Part shown: one piece after another, positions 14,533-22,821 of the stretch
Position numbering within the stretch: the stretch's first letter is position 1
Layout of the letters: each line of letters starts with the position of its first letter
Source of the DNA: Actinomadura physcomitrii
GTDB lineage: Bacteria > Actinomycetota > Actinomycetes > Streptosporangiales > Streptosporangiaceae
DNA length: 40,757 bases
NCBI RefSeq assembly: GCF_008923205.2
Contig: NZ_WBMS02000065.1
Coordinates: 1 to 40,757 of the forward strand
Direction: 5' to 3'
Position numbers and translations under genes: made by a program
The notes under the pieces: generated by a model
The model's database searches: none
Told to the model about the DNA's origin: nothing
What the model saw: the letters and a program-made list of their open reading frames with translations, nothing else

Positions 14533-17184
14533 TCAGTCCCCCGTTCTCAGGACGTCGCCCGGCTTCGGGCGGTCGAAGGCGCGGTCGACGGCGAGGGCCG
14601 CCGCGGCGGCGAGCAGCAGCGCGGCCAGCAGCCCGAGCAGCGCGGCGGCGCCGGGCGTGTGGCCGGTCGCGGTGAACCCGGACGTGTAGGGGCGCAGGTC
14701 GACGACCGGGCCGGTGATCTCCGGCAGCAGCAGCCCGAGGACCCAGCCGGCGGCGACCGCGCACAGCAGCACCGGGGCGATCTCGACGAGCGCGAGGGCG
14801 CGGCTCTGCCCCCGCTTGAGGCCGAGGACGCGCAGGTGGGCGACGGTCCGGCCGCGGGCGCGGGCGCCGACGACCAGCACGAGGAGGACGGCGAGCAGCC
14901 CGTACCCGCCGCCGATCAGCGCCGCGTTCCGGAACGTGCGGTGCACGAGGTCGACCATCGGGACGCCGGTCATGCCGTGCAGGACGTCCGCGCGGACCTG
15001 CACGTCGCGGGGCGCGCCCTTGGGGGCGGCGGCGTCGAGGACCTTGCGCAGCGCGGCGACGTCGACGTGGTCGCCGCGGACGAACAGCTCCGTCGGGTAG
15101 TTGCCGGAGCCGAACGTCGTGTACGGGACGACGGCGAACGCCGATCCGGTGTCCATGGAGGGGAAGCGGTCGATCGTCGCGGCCGGCTTGAATTGGAACG
15201 GGTCGATGTAGTGGCTGCTGAGGGTGACGGGCTTGGACCCCGCGTCGAGGATGCCGGCGGCGCCGGGCGAGACGAGCTGCCCGTTCGGCGCGTCCGGGAT
15301 GCCGGGGACGCCGGGGAACGCCGCGCGGTAGGCGTCGAGGTCGATGCCGACGACGGTGATCGGCGCCGGCTCGCCCGGCCCCGTGACCTGCTGGACGACC
15401 CGGGCGGGCACCACCGCGGTGACGCCTCGGACCGCGCGCGCCTTGGCGGCGGCGCTCGGGTCGAGGCCGGTGGAGCCGATGCGGACGTCGCCGCCGACGG
15501 TGCTGTAGGAGGCGCGGACCTGCCCGTGCCGCAGCGCCGTGTCGACGGTCGCGCTGAACCCGGCGACGGCGGCGGCGAGCAGCAGGATCACCAGCGGCAG
15601 CGCGCCGATCATGCGCTGCCGGGACGCGCGCGCGAGGCCGACGAACCAGACGGCGCCGCGGCCCCGGCGCAGCAGCGGGGCGCCGGCGCGCAGCAGGTAG
15701 GGGTAGGCGCGCAGGACGAGCGTGCCGAGGGCGGCGCCGAGCAGGACGGGGACGGCCGCGACGAGCGGGTCGTCGCCGGACGCGCCGCCGCGCTGCCGCA
15801 GCACCACCACCCCGGCGACCGCGACGACGATGAGCAGCAGGTCCAGGACGAGGCGGCGCGGCGACGGGCGCGCGGCGGTGAAGTCGTCGCGGCCCGCGCC
15901 GCCGGCCGAGCCGAGGCCGCCCCCGCGCTCGCGCAGCACCATCGCGCCGGACAGCGCGAGCACGACCGCGACCAGCGCGGCGACCGCGTACAGCGAGCTT
16001 CGCTGCGGTGGCCCGGCGTCCAGGAGGAGACCGGCGGCGTAGCCGGCCGCCGCGGCGGGCAGCACGCCGAGGGCGGTGAGGCCGCCGGCGTACCGCGTGA
16101 GCTGGCGGAGCGACGCGCCGCGGGCCCGCATCGTGCCGAGGACGGGCCGGAGCCGCTCGCCGAGCAGCCCGGCCGCGAGCAGCAGCACCCCGGCGGCGAC
16201 GGCGAGGAGCCCGGCCTGCGCCATCCCGAGGACGGACCGGGCGGTGCGCAGCCGGCCGAGGAAGGCGTCCAGCCGTCCTTCCAGCGGGGTCTCGACCGTG
16301 CAGGCGAACAGCCCGGTGCGGCCCTGCACGGCCGCGCGGTAGGAGTCCAGTTCGGCGGCGATGGTGCGCGCGCGGCCGGTGTCGACCGCACCGGTGCGCA
16401 CGGGGAACCGCCAGGTGAAGGTGAAGCCCCGGCGGGCATCGGCGGCGATCATGGTGTAGCCGCCGGCGTCCGTCAGCGCGGTGCCGTGCGCGACCTTGGT
16501 GCCGTCGCGGCCGAGGATCCGCTGGGTGACCTGGAGCAGGGAGACGCGCGGCGCCCAGTAGGCGTCGCGGGGGTTCTGCGGCGCGTAGAGCCCGGTGATG
16601 CGGACGTGCAGCGGCTCGGGGATCTCCTTGTCGACGAGGGTGAGCCGGGCGCCGACCTTGTAGCCCATGGCCTGCGCGTACCGTTCGGCGACCATCACCT
16701 GGATCTCCGGCGTGGTGCGGCCCGGGTTCAGCGGGACCTCGTTCACCGGCGGGTGCCCAGCGGTGATCAGGATCCGCCGGCCGGTGTCGGGGTCCCAGCC
16801 GAGGTCCAGTTCCCGCGGTTCGGTGAACTCGCCGGAGATCCCCTGCGGGGTGTCCAGCGCCACGGACGCCTCGGGCGGGCCCGTGACGGTCCGCAGCGAG
16901 CCCGGGAGGAGCTGCTGCCAGGTGAACGCGTTGGCGGTCAGCGCGCCTACGTTCGGGATGGCGCTGGAGGCGCCGGTGCCCTTCGCCTTGCCGACGACCT
17001 GCAGGTCGGCGTCGGTGCCGACGGTGGTGGCGGCGTCGCGGTCGTATCCGGCGGTGGTGGCGGCCGGGACGGCGACCGCGAGCAGCGCGGTCACCAGCGT
17101 CAGCACGGCCAGCGCGGCGAGCGGCGCCCACTGCGTGCGGGCCAGCCTGAGCCAGGGGCCGGTGTGCAGGGCTCGGCGCATCAT
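14533..17184 (-). CDS. FtsX-like ABC permease (second subunit)
   Basis: An 883-residue membrane protein. A first membrane segment lies at about residues 20-42 (APLAALAVLTLVTALLAVAV). It is followed by a long extracytoplasmic region, a middle membrane block starting near SVLGMAQAGLLAVAAGVLLL, a second extracytoplasmic region and a C-terminal FtsX-type block (LIGGGYGLLAVLLVLVVGA, LALVEIAPVLLCAVAAGW, and a final AALLGLLAALLLAAAAAL). This is the duplicated MacB/FtsX architecture. The first ATG, 17184, overlaps the stop of the upstream permease gene as ATGA, and GGGGGAGG lies directly before it; ATG 17181 may be the one used. It probably forms a heterodimer with the 1111-residue permease. Confidence 0.9.
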   Translation of the reverse strand: MMRRALHTGPWLRLARTQWAPLAALAVLTLVTALLAVAVPAATTAGYDRDAATTVGTDADLQVVGKAKGTGASSAIPNVGALTANAFTWQQLLPGSLRTVTGPPEASVALDTPQGISGEFTEPRELDLGWDPDTGRRILITAGHPPVNEVPLNPGRTTPEIQVMVAERYAQAMGYKVGARLTLVDKEIPEPLHVRITGLYAPQNPRDAYWAPRVSLLQVTQRILGRDGTKVAHGTALTDAGGYTMIAADARRGFTFTWRFPVRTGAVDTGRARTIAAELDSYRAAVQGRTGLFACTVETPLEGRLDAFLGRLRTARSVLGMAQAGLLAVAAGVLLLAAGLLGERLRPVLGTMRARGASLRQLTRYAGGLTALGVLPAAAAGYAAGLLLDAGPPQRSSLYAVAALVAVVLALSGAMVLRERGGGLGSAGGAGRDDFTAARPSPRRLVLDLLLIVVAVAGVVVLRQRGGASGDDPLVAAVPVLLGAALGTLVLRAYPYLLRAGAPLLRRGRGAVWFVGLARASRQRMIGALPLVILLLAAAVAGFSATVDTALRHGQVRASYSTVGGDVRIGSTGLDPSAAAKARAVRGVTAVVPARVVQQVTGPGEPAPITVVGIDLDAYRAAFPGVPGIPDAPNGQLVSPGAAGILDAGSKPVTLSSHYIDPFQFKPAATIDRFPSMDTGSAFAVVPYTTFGSGNYPTELFVRGDHVDVAALRKVLDAAAPKGAPRDVQVRADVLHGMTGVPMVDLVHRTFRNAALIGGGYGLLAVLLVLVVGARARGRTVAHLRVLGLKRGQSRALALVEIAPVLLCAVAAGWVLGLLLPEITGPVVDLRPYTSGFTATGHTPGAAALLGLLAALLLAAAAALAVDRAFDRPKPGDVLRTGD

Positions 17185-20100
17185 TCCTCCCCCGCGCGCA
17201 GTCCGGCGCCGACGTTGCGGCGGCGCAGGACCCGGATGACCGGCGGCAGCACGAGCCCGAGGACGGCGGCCGTCCCGGCGAGCATCGCCGCGACCAGCGG
17301 CCACTGGACGATCAGGACGGCCGGCGGGTACGGCTCGGTGGCCTGCACCCCGACGACCAGGTGCGGGACGACGAGCCGGGCGACGAGCAGGCCGAGCGCG
17401 GTGCCGCCGGCGAGGCCGAGGACGACCAGGAACGCCTGCTCGACGGCCAGCATCCCGGCGACCTGGCGGGGCGCGACGCCGAGGGCGCGCAGCACCGCGA
17501 ACTCGCGGGACCGCTGCCCGGCGGTGACGGCGGCGTTCACCACGAACGCGATGACGGCGAAGGCGAGCGCCGAGCCGAAGCCGAGGACGAGCGCGCCCTG
17601 CAGCGCGGCGCCGAGCGGGGCGTCGCGCAGCCGGGAGCGCAGCGCGGCGCGGTCGCCGGTGACCTCGCCCCATTCGCGGTGCGCGTCGGCGGCCTTGACG
17701 GCGGGTCCGGTGCGGTCGCCGCGGACGGACGCCCACCATTCGCCGGGCCGGGTGCTGTCGGGTCCGGCGCGTCCGGTGGCGAGCCGCTTCTCCACGAGGG
17801 TGGGCAGGTCGACGAGGACGCCGGGGGCGCCGGGCGTGGTGGTGGGGAGGGCGTCGACGACGCCGATGACCTTGACCGGCTGGTCGCCGTCGACGGTGCT
17901 CAGGGTGAGGGTGGCGCCGACGCCGACCTTCGCGCGGGACGCGGCGGCGGCGGTGATGACGCCCGGCACGACCGGCTGGAGGTGCACGTTCTGGTCGCCG
18001 TGGGGCGGTGGGGTGCCGGCGCCGAGCACCGCGTGGACGGAGGTCCCGCTGGCGAGCCGGAGGCTGCCGAACACGACCTCGGCGGGCGGGCTCGCGGGGA
18101 TCGCGATGTCGGCGAGCGCGGGCCCCTTCGCCAGTTTCGGGCGCGTCGGGTGGACGGGGTCCGCCGGCTCGGCGAACACGTCCCACCGGGCGCCGGCGGG
18201 CGGCGTCGCCTCGCCGGTCCCTTCGCCGCGGACGTGCTCCAGGGTGAGGTCGATGGGCCCGCTGTAGCCGTTGTCGTCGTAGGAGTAGTGCAGCGCCCGG
18301 ACCGACAGCGGGTAGCTCAGCACGCCGCCGGGCCCGGCGAGCGCGGCGGCGTCGACCGCGATGGTGTGGGTCCGTCCGTCCGGCCGGATGCCGGTGAGCG
18401 GGACGCGGGCCGTCACGCCGTGGGCGTCGGCGACGGTCGCCTCGGCCTTGTACGCGCCGAGCGGCGAGGGGACGGTGCCGTCCGGCAGCGGCGGGGTGGG
18501 GCCGGTCCGCGTCAGCCGCAGGTCGAACAGCAGCCGCGCGGGTCTGCCCGGGACCGCGAGCCCCGGCGCCGGCGGGCGGGCCGCGGTGAGCGCGCCGAGC
18601 GCGAGGCCGTGCCGCAGGCCGGGACGGATCCGCAGCATCGTGCCGAGCCGCGCGGCGTCGGCCGCGATCATGGTGGTGGAGGCGGTGCCGATGGTGCCCT
18701 CGACGCGCAGCACGCCGGTCACCGAGGTGACGCCGGGCAGCGCGGCGACCCGTCCGCCGGCGCCGAGCGGGGTCGGGGCGAAGACCCCGGCGGGCGCGCT
18801 GACGCGCAGGTCGGCGCCGCTCTGGAAGTCGGCCTGGTCGGTCTGCGAGCGGCGCCAGGTCGCCATGGTGGTGACCGACAGCACCCCGACGGCGATCGCC
18901 ATCACCAGCAGCAGGACGGGCCCGGCGTAGCGCAGCGGGCGGCGGCCGACCTGGCGGGTGCCGAGCGCCGGGGCGAGGCCGCGGCCGCGCGCGGCGACGC
19001 GTTCGGCGGCGCCGGACGCGGCGGGCACGACGCGCAGCAGCAGGACGGCGCCGGCGAGCAGCCCGAGCGCGGGCCCCGACACGATGACCGGGTCGACTCC
19101 GGACGCGCCGCCGGACGCGCCCGTCCCATTGACCCCGTACCGGGTGAGCTGCCAGATCGCGAGCGCGGCGACGAGCAGCAGCGCCAGGTCGGCGCCCGAT
19201 CCGACGAGCCCGCCGCGGCGGCTGCGGCCGATGCCGGCCTGCGCCTCGACGAAGGTGCGGTTCGCGCCGCGCAGCGTCGGGACGGTCAGCGCGACGGCGC
19301 CGGCGAGGGCGGTGGCGACCGACACGCCCCACAGCGGCGCGAGGGGCCCGGCGTCCAGCCGCAACCCGGACGCGCGGATCGCGGGCGCCCATCCCGCCAG
19401 GTGCAGCAGCGGCCCGGCGAGCAGCGGCCCGCACACCGCGGCGGGCAGCACGATCAGCGCGCCCTCGGCGACGCCGAGCCGCGCGAGCTGGCGCATGCCG
19501 AGGCCGCGGGTGCGCAGCAGCGCGACCTCACCGCGGCGGTGGTCGGCGAGCAGCCGGGCGACGAGCATCCAGGCGCATCCGGCCAGCAGGATCAGCTGGA
19601 GCACCGGGATCAGCATGGTGGAGCGGGTGACCCGGACCGCGCCGGCGAGCTGGGAGGCGAGCGTCGGCAGGCTCGTCACGACGGTGTACTGGGCGCCGCC
19701 GGAAGCCTTCTGCACGATGGCGCCGCTGCGGGCGGCGCGCTCGCCGAGCGGCTCGATGTCCCCGGTGCCGATGTGCCGCAGGTCGGGCATGACCGTCCAC
19801 CGGACGTCCACGCCGGTGCCGGTGAGGCGGGCCGCGAACACGTCCTGCGGCACGACGAGCGGCCCGTAGGTGGTGTAGTCGCCGTGCTCGGCGCCGGTGG
19901 TGACCAGCTGGTCGCCCTGCCAGAAGTAGTCGTCCGGCCGGGGCACCTCGAACAGCCCGACGATCCGGGCGCGCACCACGGACTTCTTGTCGACGCGGCC
20001 GTGCAGGGTGAGGACGTCGCCGACCGAGGCGTGCATGGACCGGGCGGCGGCGACCGGGAGGGCGGCCTCCATCTCGGCGTCCTCGCCGGCCCCGGCGCCC

Positions 20101-20516
20101 TGCGCGGGCCAGCGGCCCTGGGCGAGGCGGGCGTGCCGGTCGATGCCGGTGTAGGTCTCGAACGCGGTGAGCTGCGGGTGGTCGCTCTTCTCCTGCCCCG
20201 GCAGGGTGTAGGAGTCGCTGCGGACGCCCATCGAGACCGTCAGCGGGACGTCCCGGTAGATCTGCTTGAGCGCGCCGTCCACCTGCCGCTGCGCGGTGCC
20301 GAGCCCGCCGGGCGGAACGTTGGTGCCGAGGGTCGTGCCGACCGACGCGAACGTCGCGTCAGCGAGGGTGCGCTGCAGGCCCTCGCGGGTCACCGAGCCG
20401 GCGTAGCCGACGAGGGCGGCGAGGACGGTCGTGGCGAACAGCGCGGTGGCGCAGGCGGCCAGCACCAGCGTGCGGTCCGCGGCCATGCGCCTGACGACGA
20501 GCCCCCGTTGCCCCAT
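17181..20516 (-). CDS. FtsX-like ABC permease (first, large subunit)
   Basis: An 1111-residue membrane protein at the head of the ABC operon. Membrane segment 1 is at about residues 16-38, with Arg residues before it, then a large extracytoplasmic domain (to about 300), segment 2 at about 301-321 and the cytoplasmic FtsX signature EVALLRTRGLGMRQLARLG (330-348). A second unit follows, ending with the C-terminal FtsX block (SREFAVLRALGVAPRQVAG, then AFLVVLGLAGGTALGLLVARL). The protein is thus a tandem FtsX duplication with long external loops. No strong ribosome-binding site precedes ATG 20516; the in-frame ATG ten codons later is an alternative. The substrate is unknown; peptides, lipids or cell-wall-acting antimicrobials are typical of this class. 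Confidence 0.9.
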   Translation of the reverse strand: MGQRGLVVRRMAADRTLVLAACATALFATTVLAALVGYAGSVTREGLQRTLADATFASVGTTLGTNVPPGGLGTAQRQVDGALKQIYRDVPLTVSMGVRSDSYTLPGQEKSDHPQLTAFETYTGIDRHARLAQGRWPAQGAGAGEDAEMEAALPVAAARSMHASVGDVLTLHGRVDKKSVVRARIVGLFEVPRPDDYFWQGDQLVTTGAEHGDYTTYGPLVVPQDVFAARLTGTGVDVRWTVMPDLRHIGTGDIEPLGERAARSGAIVQKASGGAQYTVVTSLPTLASQLAGAVRVTRSTMLIPVLQLILLAGCAWMLVARLLADHRRGEVALLRTRGLGMRQLARLGVAEGALIVLPAAVCGPLLAGPLLHLAGWAPAIRASGLRLDAGPLAPLWGVSVATALAGAVALTVPTLRGANRTFVEAQAGIGRSRRGGLVGSGADLALLLVAALAIWQLTRYGVNGTGASGGASGVDPVIVSGPALGLLAGAVLLLRVVPAASGAAERVAARGRGLAPALGTRQVGRRPLRYAGPVLLLVMAIAVGVLSVTTMATWRRSQTDQADFQSGADLRVSAPAGVFAPTPLGAGGRVAALPGVTSVTGVLRVEGTIGTASTTMIAADAARLGTMLRIRPGLRHGLALGALTAARPPAPGLAVPGRPARLLFDLRLTRTGPTPPLPDGTVPSPLGAYKAEATVADAHGVTARVPLTGIRPDGRTHTIAVDAAALAGPGGVLSYPLSVRALHYSYDDNGYSGPIDLTLEHVRGEGTGEATPPAGARWDVFAEPADPVHPTRPKLAKGPALADIAIPASPPAEVVFGSLRLASGTSVHAVLGAGTPPPHGDQNVHLQPVVPGVITAAAASRAKVGVGATLTLSTVDGDQPVKVIGVVDALPTTTPGAPGVLVDLPTLVEKRLATGRAGPDSTRPGEWWASVRGDRTGPAVKAADAHREWGEVTGDRAALRSRLRDAPLGAALQGALVLGFGSALAFAVIAFVVNAAVTAGQRSREFAVLRALGVAPRQVAGMLAVEQAFLVVLGLAGGTALGLLVARLVVPHLVVGVQATEPYPPAVLIVQWPLVAAMLAGTAAVLGLVLPPVIRVLRRRNVGAGLRAGEE

Positions 20517-20644
20517 AGCCGCACATGATCAAGGGATGTGATGTGAACAACAAGAGCAGAGCGGGTTTCTTGTACTTATCGCAATATTTCCGGTACATCG
20601 GCATGATCTGGGCAGATCGGCAGTACCACCCGGAACGCGGCCGC
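20517..20644 (-). promoter_or_regulatory. AT-richer leader/promoter region of the ABC operon
   Basis: This 128-bp gap upstream of the ABC operon is clearly richer in A and T than its surroundings (20540-20620), as expected for a promoter. I cannot assign a confident -35/-10 pair. It also lies directly behind the stop of the S33 peptidase gene, so partial read-through from that gene is possible. Confidence 0.4.
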
Positions 20645-21910
20645 TCACACCTCGCCGCGGCGCAGGGCGATGAGGCGGTCCAGCACGTTCGCGTCCGCCG
20701 ACAGGCCGTTGTGCGCGTACTCGCTCGTCACCCACGTCCGGATCCCCGGAATGGCCGCGGCCGTCGCCATCGACATCTCCCGGTCCACGTACATGTCGTC
20801 GTAGTAGACCGCCGCCGCCACCGGCACGGTCGTGGACGCCAGCCGCTCCGGGTCGTACAACGCGGGCCACTCGTGCGCCGCGACCAGGTCGGCGCACTCC
20901 CGCAGCGGGACCAGCGCCGGGTCCTCCTCGAAGAACGACGGGAAGATGGTCTCGCCCAGGAACCGGAACGGCTCGGCGCGCGGCGCGAACTCCGGGAACT
21001 CCTCGGCGACCCGCGCGGCCGACCAGTTCGACGCCGTCCCGCTGCTGACGCACGCCTCGTGGATAAGCGCGTAGAGCGGCTGCGCGGCGAACGACACGAT
21101 CGCGTTCACCCCGTGCAAGAACGTGTCCGAGAGCCGGTCCGAGGTGATCAACGCCTCCTCCAGCAGGTAATGCAGATTGTCGAACTGCACGGAATTACCG
21201 AGACCGATGCCCGCGAACTGGAACCGGCGGGCCGTCAGCCGCTCCCCGCCCGGCAGGCGCTCGTCGGCCCGGTCCAGGTGCGCGGCGATGCGGCGCGCGA
21301 TGTCCTGGTCCCCCGGGTAGCGCGCGAAGTAGCGCTCGTTGGCCGCGGCGATCCGCCGGTACGCCGCGCGGTACCAGTCGTCGGGCGTCGCCGTCAGGCT
21401 CGGCAGCCCGCCGGTGATGAACGCCTCGCTCAGCCCCTCCGGCGCGATCGACAGATAGGTCACCGCGCAGAAACCGCCGAAGCTCTGCCCGAGCACGCTC
21501 CACGGGCGGTCCCCGGCCAGGTGGCGGCGCAGCAGCTCCGCGTCCCGGACGATCGAGTCCGCGCGGAAGTGCCGCAGCAGCCCGGCGGCGGCCTTCGGAT
21601 CGGCGGGGAGCGTCTGCCGGTTCAACGGGTGGCTGCGCCCGGTGCCGCGCTGGTCGAGCAGCAGCACCCGGTAGTCCTCGAGCGCGCGGGCGAGCCACGC
21701 CGCGGGCATCGCCCCCGGCCGCACCGCCTTGTGGCCCGGCCCGCCCTGTAGGAAGAGCAGCCACGGCAGATCGTCGTCCCGCCTCCCGGGCGCGACGACC
21801 TCCCGCCCGTAGATCCGGATCGTCCGCCCGGCCGGGTCGGCGTGGTCGAGCGGAACGTCCAGGAAGTGGTCGGTGCACGCGTACCCGGGCCGGGTGAACG
21901 AAGTCGGCAT
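20645..21910 (-). CDS. alpha/beta-hydrolase, proline iminopeptidase-like (S33)
   Basis: A 421-residue soluble hydrolase of peptidase family S33. The oxyanion loop is LLFLQGGPGHK (51-61; QGGPG in place of the commoner HGGPG). DQRGTGRS lies at 86-93, the nucleophile is Ser143 in LGQSFGG, and EYAHNGLSAD near the C-terminus probably supplies the catalytic His. A helical cap domain fills the middle. The length matches longer actinobacterial prolyl aminopeptidases, which release N-terminal Pro from short peptides. No signal peptide is seen, so it should be cytoplasmic. It precedes the ABC operon on the same strand with a 128-base gap and may share its regulation. Confidence 0.9.
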   Translation of the reverse strand: MPTSFTRPGYACTDHFLDVPLDHADPAGRTIRIYGREVVAPGRRDDDLPWLLFLQGGPGHKAVRPGAMPAAWLARALEDYRVLLLDQRGTGRSHPLNRQTLPADPKAAAGLLRHFRADSIVRDAELLRRHLAGDRPWSVLGQSFGGFCAVTYLSIAPEGLSEAFITGGLPSLTATPDDWYRAAYRRIAAANERYFARYPGDQDIARRIAAHLDRADERLPGGERLTARRFQFAGIGLGNSVQFDNLHYLLEEALITSDRLSDTFLHGVNAIVSFAAQPLYALIHEACVSSGTASNWSAARVAEEFPEFAPRAEPFRFLGETIFPSFFEEDPALVPLRECADLVAAHEWPALYDPERLASTTVPVAAAVYYDDMYVDREMSMATAAAIPGIRTWVTSEYAHNGLSADANVLDRLIALRRGEV

Positions 21911-21947
21911 GCCCCCACTATCCCCGACGCGGCCGTATGGTGACGCG

Positions 21948-22041
21948 ATGAGCGGAGGCCACGCCCACTACGTCATCGTCGACCGGAACGGGCATCGCGT
22001 CTGGTGGGCCCTCCTCCTCTCCCATGACCCCGTTCACTTGT
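21948..22041 (+). CDS. 5' part of an unidentified gene, interrupted by the homopolymer tract
   Basis: ATG 21948 opens a frame reading MSGGHAHYVIVDRNGHRVWW, then ALLLSHDPVHL, which has the look of a real protein start (small, His/Trp-rich). It is divergent from the S33 peptidase gene with only 37 bases between. After about 31 residues it enters the G/C tract, where the translation becomes meaningless. I treat it as a true gene whose remainder is missing or misassembled. Function unknown. Confidence 0.45.
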
Positions 22042-22176
22042 GGCGGGGGGGGGGGGTGGGGGGGGGGCGCAAACCCACACCCCCCCCCCCCCACCAAGCG
22101 CCCCCCCCCCCCCGGCGCCTGGCGGGTGGGGGGGGTGGGGGCCCCCCCCCCCCCCCCACCCCCCCCCCCCCCCCCC
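22042..22176. repeat. 135-bp G/C homopolymer tract, probable assembly artefact
   Basis: Runs of 10-12 G at 22045-22056 and 22058-22067 are followed by runs of 13-18 C (22080-22092, 22101-22113, 22142-22157, 22159-22176), with little else. Such sequence does not look like coding or ordinary intergenic actinomycete DNA. It cuts a plausible gene on each side in mid-frame. Low-quality poly-G read ends and their complements at a contig join would produce this pattern. If real, it would be an extreme G-quadruplex/hairpin region. Confidence 0.85.
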
Positions 22177-22348
22177 ACAACTCAACGAAGCCGCGCCCGC
22201 ACTGCCACGCGTCCGGACGTCCGACGCGGCACCCGTGAGCGTCCGGGTTCGCCACGTAGAGCCCGTCCGGTGTCATGCGCGCCCGGAGCTTGTGCGCCCG
22301 CAGAACGGTTCCGAGCGCTTCCAGGCGCGCTCTAGCATCAGGAGTCAC
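22177..22348 (-). CDS. 5' part of a small unknown protein, truncated at the homopolymer tract
   Basis: GTG 22348 is preceded by AAGGAGG at nine bases and starts VTPDARARLEALGTVLRAHK, then LYVANPDAHGC and a Cys-containing stretch (DAWQCGRGFVEL), after which the frame runs into the C/G tract. Small proteins of this type (TP-RL-AL...V-NP...C) are frequent beside GntR/XRE regulators of integrative elements in streptomycetes and relatives; function unknown. The truncation coincides exactly with the tract, so the gene is probably whole in the organism. Confidence 0.5.
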
Positions 22349-22383
22349 GGTCGGTCGCCTCCTTGGATAGGCGGATCGATCCA

Positions 22384-22417
22384 GACCCCGGGCGGCGTTG
22401 GCGCGCCGCCCGGGGTC
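22384..22417. terminator. perfect 14-bp hairpin between divergent genes
   Basis: GACCCCGGGCGGCG (22384-22397) pairs perfectly with 22404-22417 around a TTGGCG loop. It looks like a factor-independent terminator but lies upstream of genes on both sides. It may therefore insulate the GntR gene from leftward sequence or act as a leader attenuator for the minus-strand gene starting at 22348. Confidence 0.6.
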
Positions 22418-22451
22418 GCTTGCTGTCTGCTCTCTCCTTGACTCTAGACGA

Positions 22452-22508
22452 GAACACCCGTGAACACACGAGAACACCAGTCATACCGACGTGTATGTAA
22501 GCGTGTTC
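22452..22508. promoter_or_regulatory. three 10-bp-phased GAACAC repeats plus inverted GTGTTC
   Basis: GAACAC occurs at 22452, 22462 and 22472, exactly one helical turn apart, and its inverse GTGTTC at 22503-22508. A TTGACT (22438-22443) just upstream may be a -35 box. The array lies immediately before the small GntR gene and is a likely autoregulatory operator. Confidence 0.55.
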
Positions 22509-22510
22509 TT

Positions 22511-22771
22511 GTGGACCTGACCGTGATCAATCTCGACCAGCCGCGCCCCGCGTACCGGATCATCGCGGCTGCGATCGCGGACGAGATACGGGCGGGCAGG
22601 CTGCGCCCTGGGCAACGCATCCCGTCTGCCCGGACCATCGCCAACGACGTTGGTGTGTCACTGCGGACAGCCGACGCCGTCCTACGGACGTTGCGGGATG
22701 ACGGGCTGACCGTCAGCGTGCACGGGCTGGGGACGTTCGTCGCCGAGGATGCCGACGCACAAGCGGAATGA
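22511..22771 (+). CDS. small GntR-family regulator (DNA-binding domain only)
   Basis: About 86 residues comprising just the GntR winged-helix: PAYRIIAAAIADEIRAGRL, then RIPSARTIANDVGVSLRTA and LRTLRDDGLTVSVHGLGTFV. There is no effector-binding domain, unlike ordinary GntR regulators of about 240 residues. Minimal GntR proteins of this kind control transfer genes of actinomycete integrative and conjugative elements (the KorSA/TraR type). I start at GTG 22511, after the GAACAC array; the frame is open to GTG 22460, but that would put the repeats inside the gene. No ribosome-binding site is visible, so the mRNA may be leaderless. It converges with the XRE gene. Confidence 0.75.
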   Translation: MDLTVINLDQPRPAYRIIAAAIADEIRAGRLRPGQRIPSARTIANDVGVSLRTADAVLRTLRDDGLTVSVHGLGTFVAEDADAQAE

Positions 22772-22821
22772 CGCGGAGGCGCCCACCGGCACGATGGTCG
22801 TCGAGTTGCGGCAGGTGCGGG

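Noticed and set aside
13582..18267. Very long plus-strand open frames opposite the ABC operon (also 17361-20528)
   Set aside because: They are antisense shadows caused by high GC at third codon positions; the minus-strand frames carry all family motifs and the start/stop overlaps.
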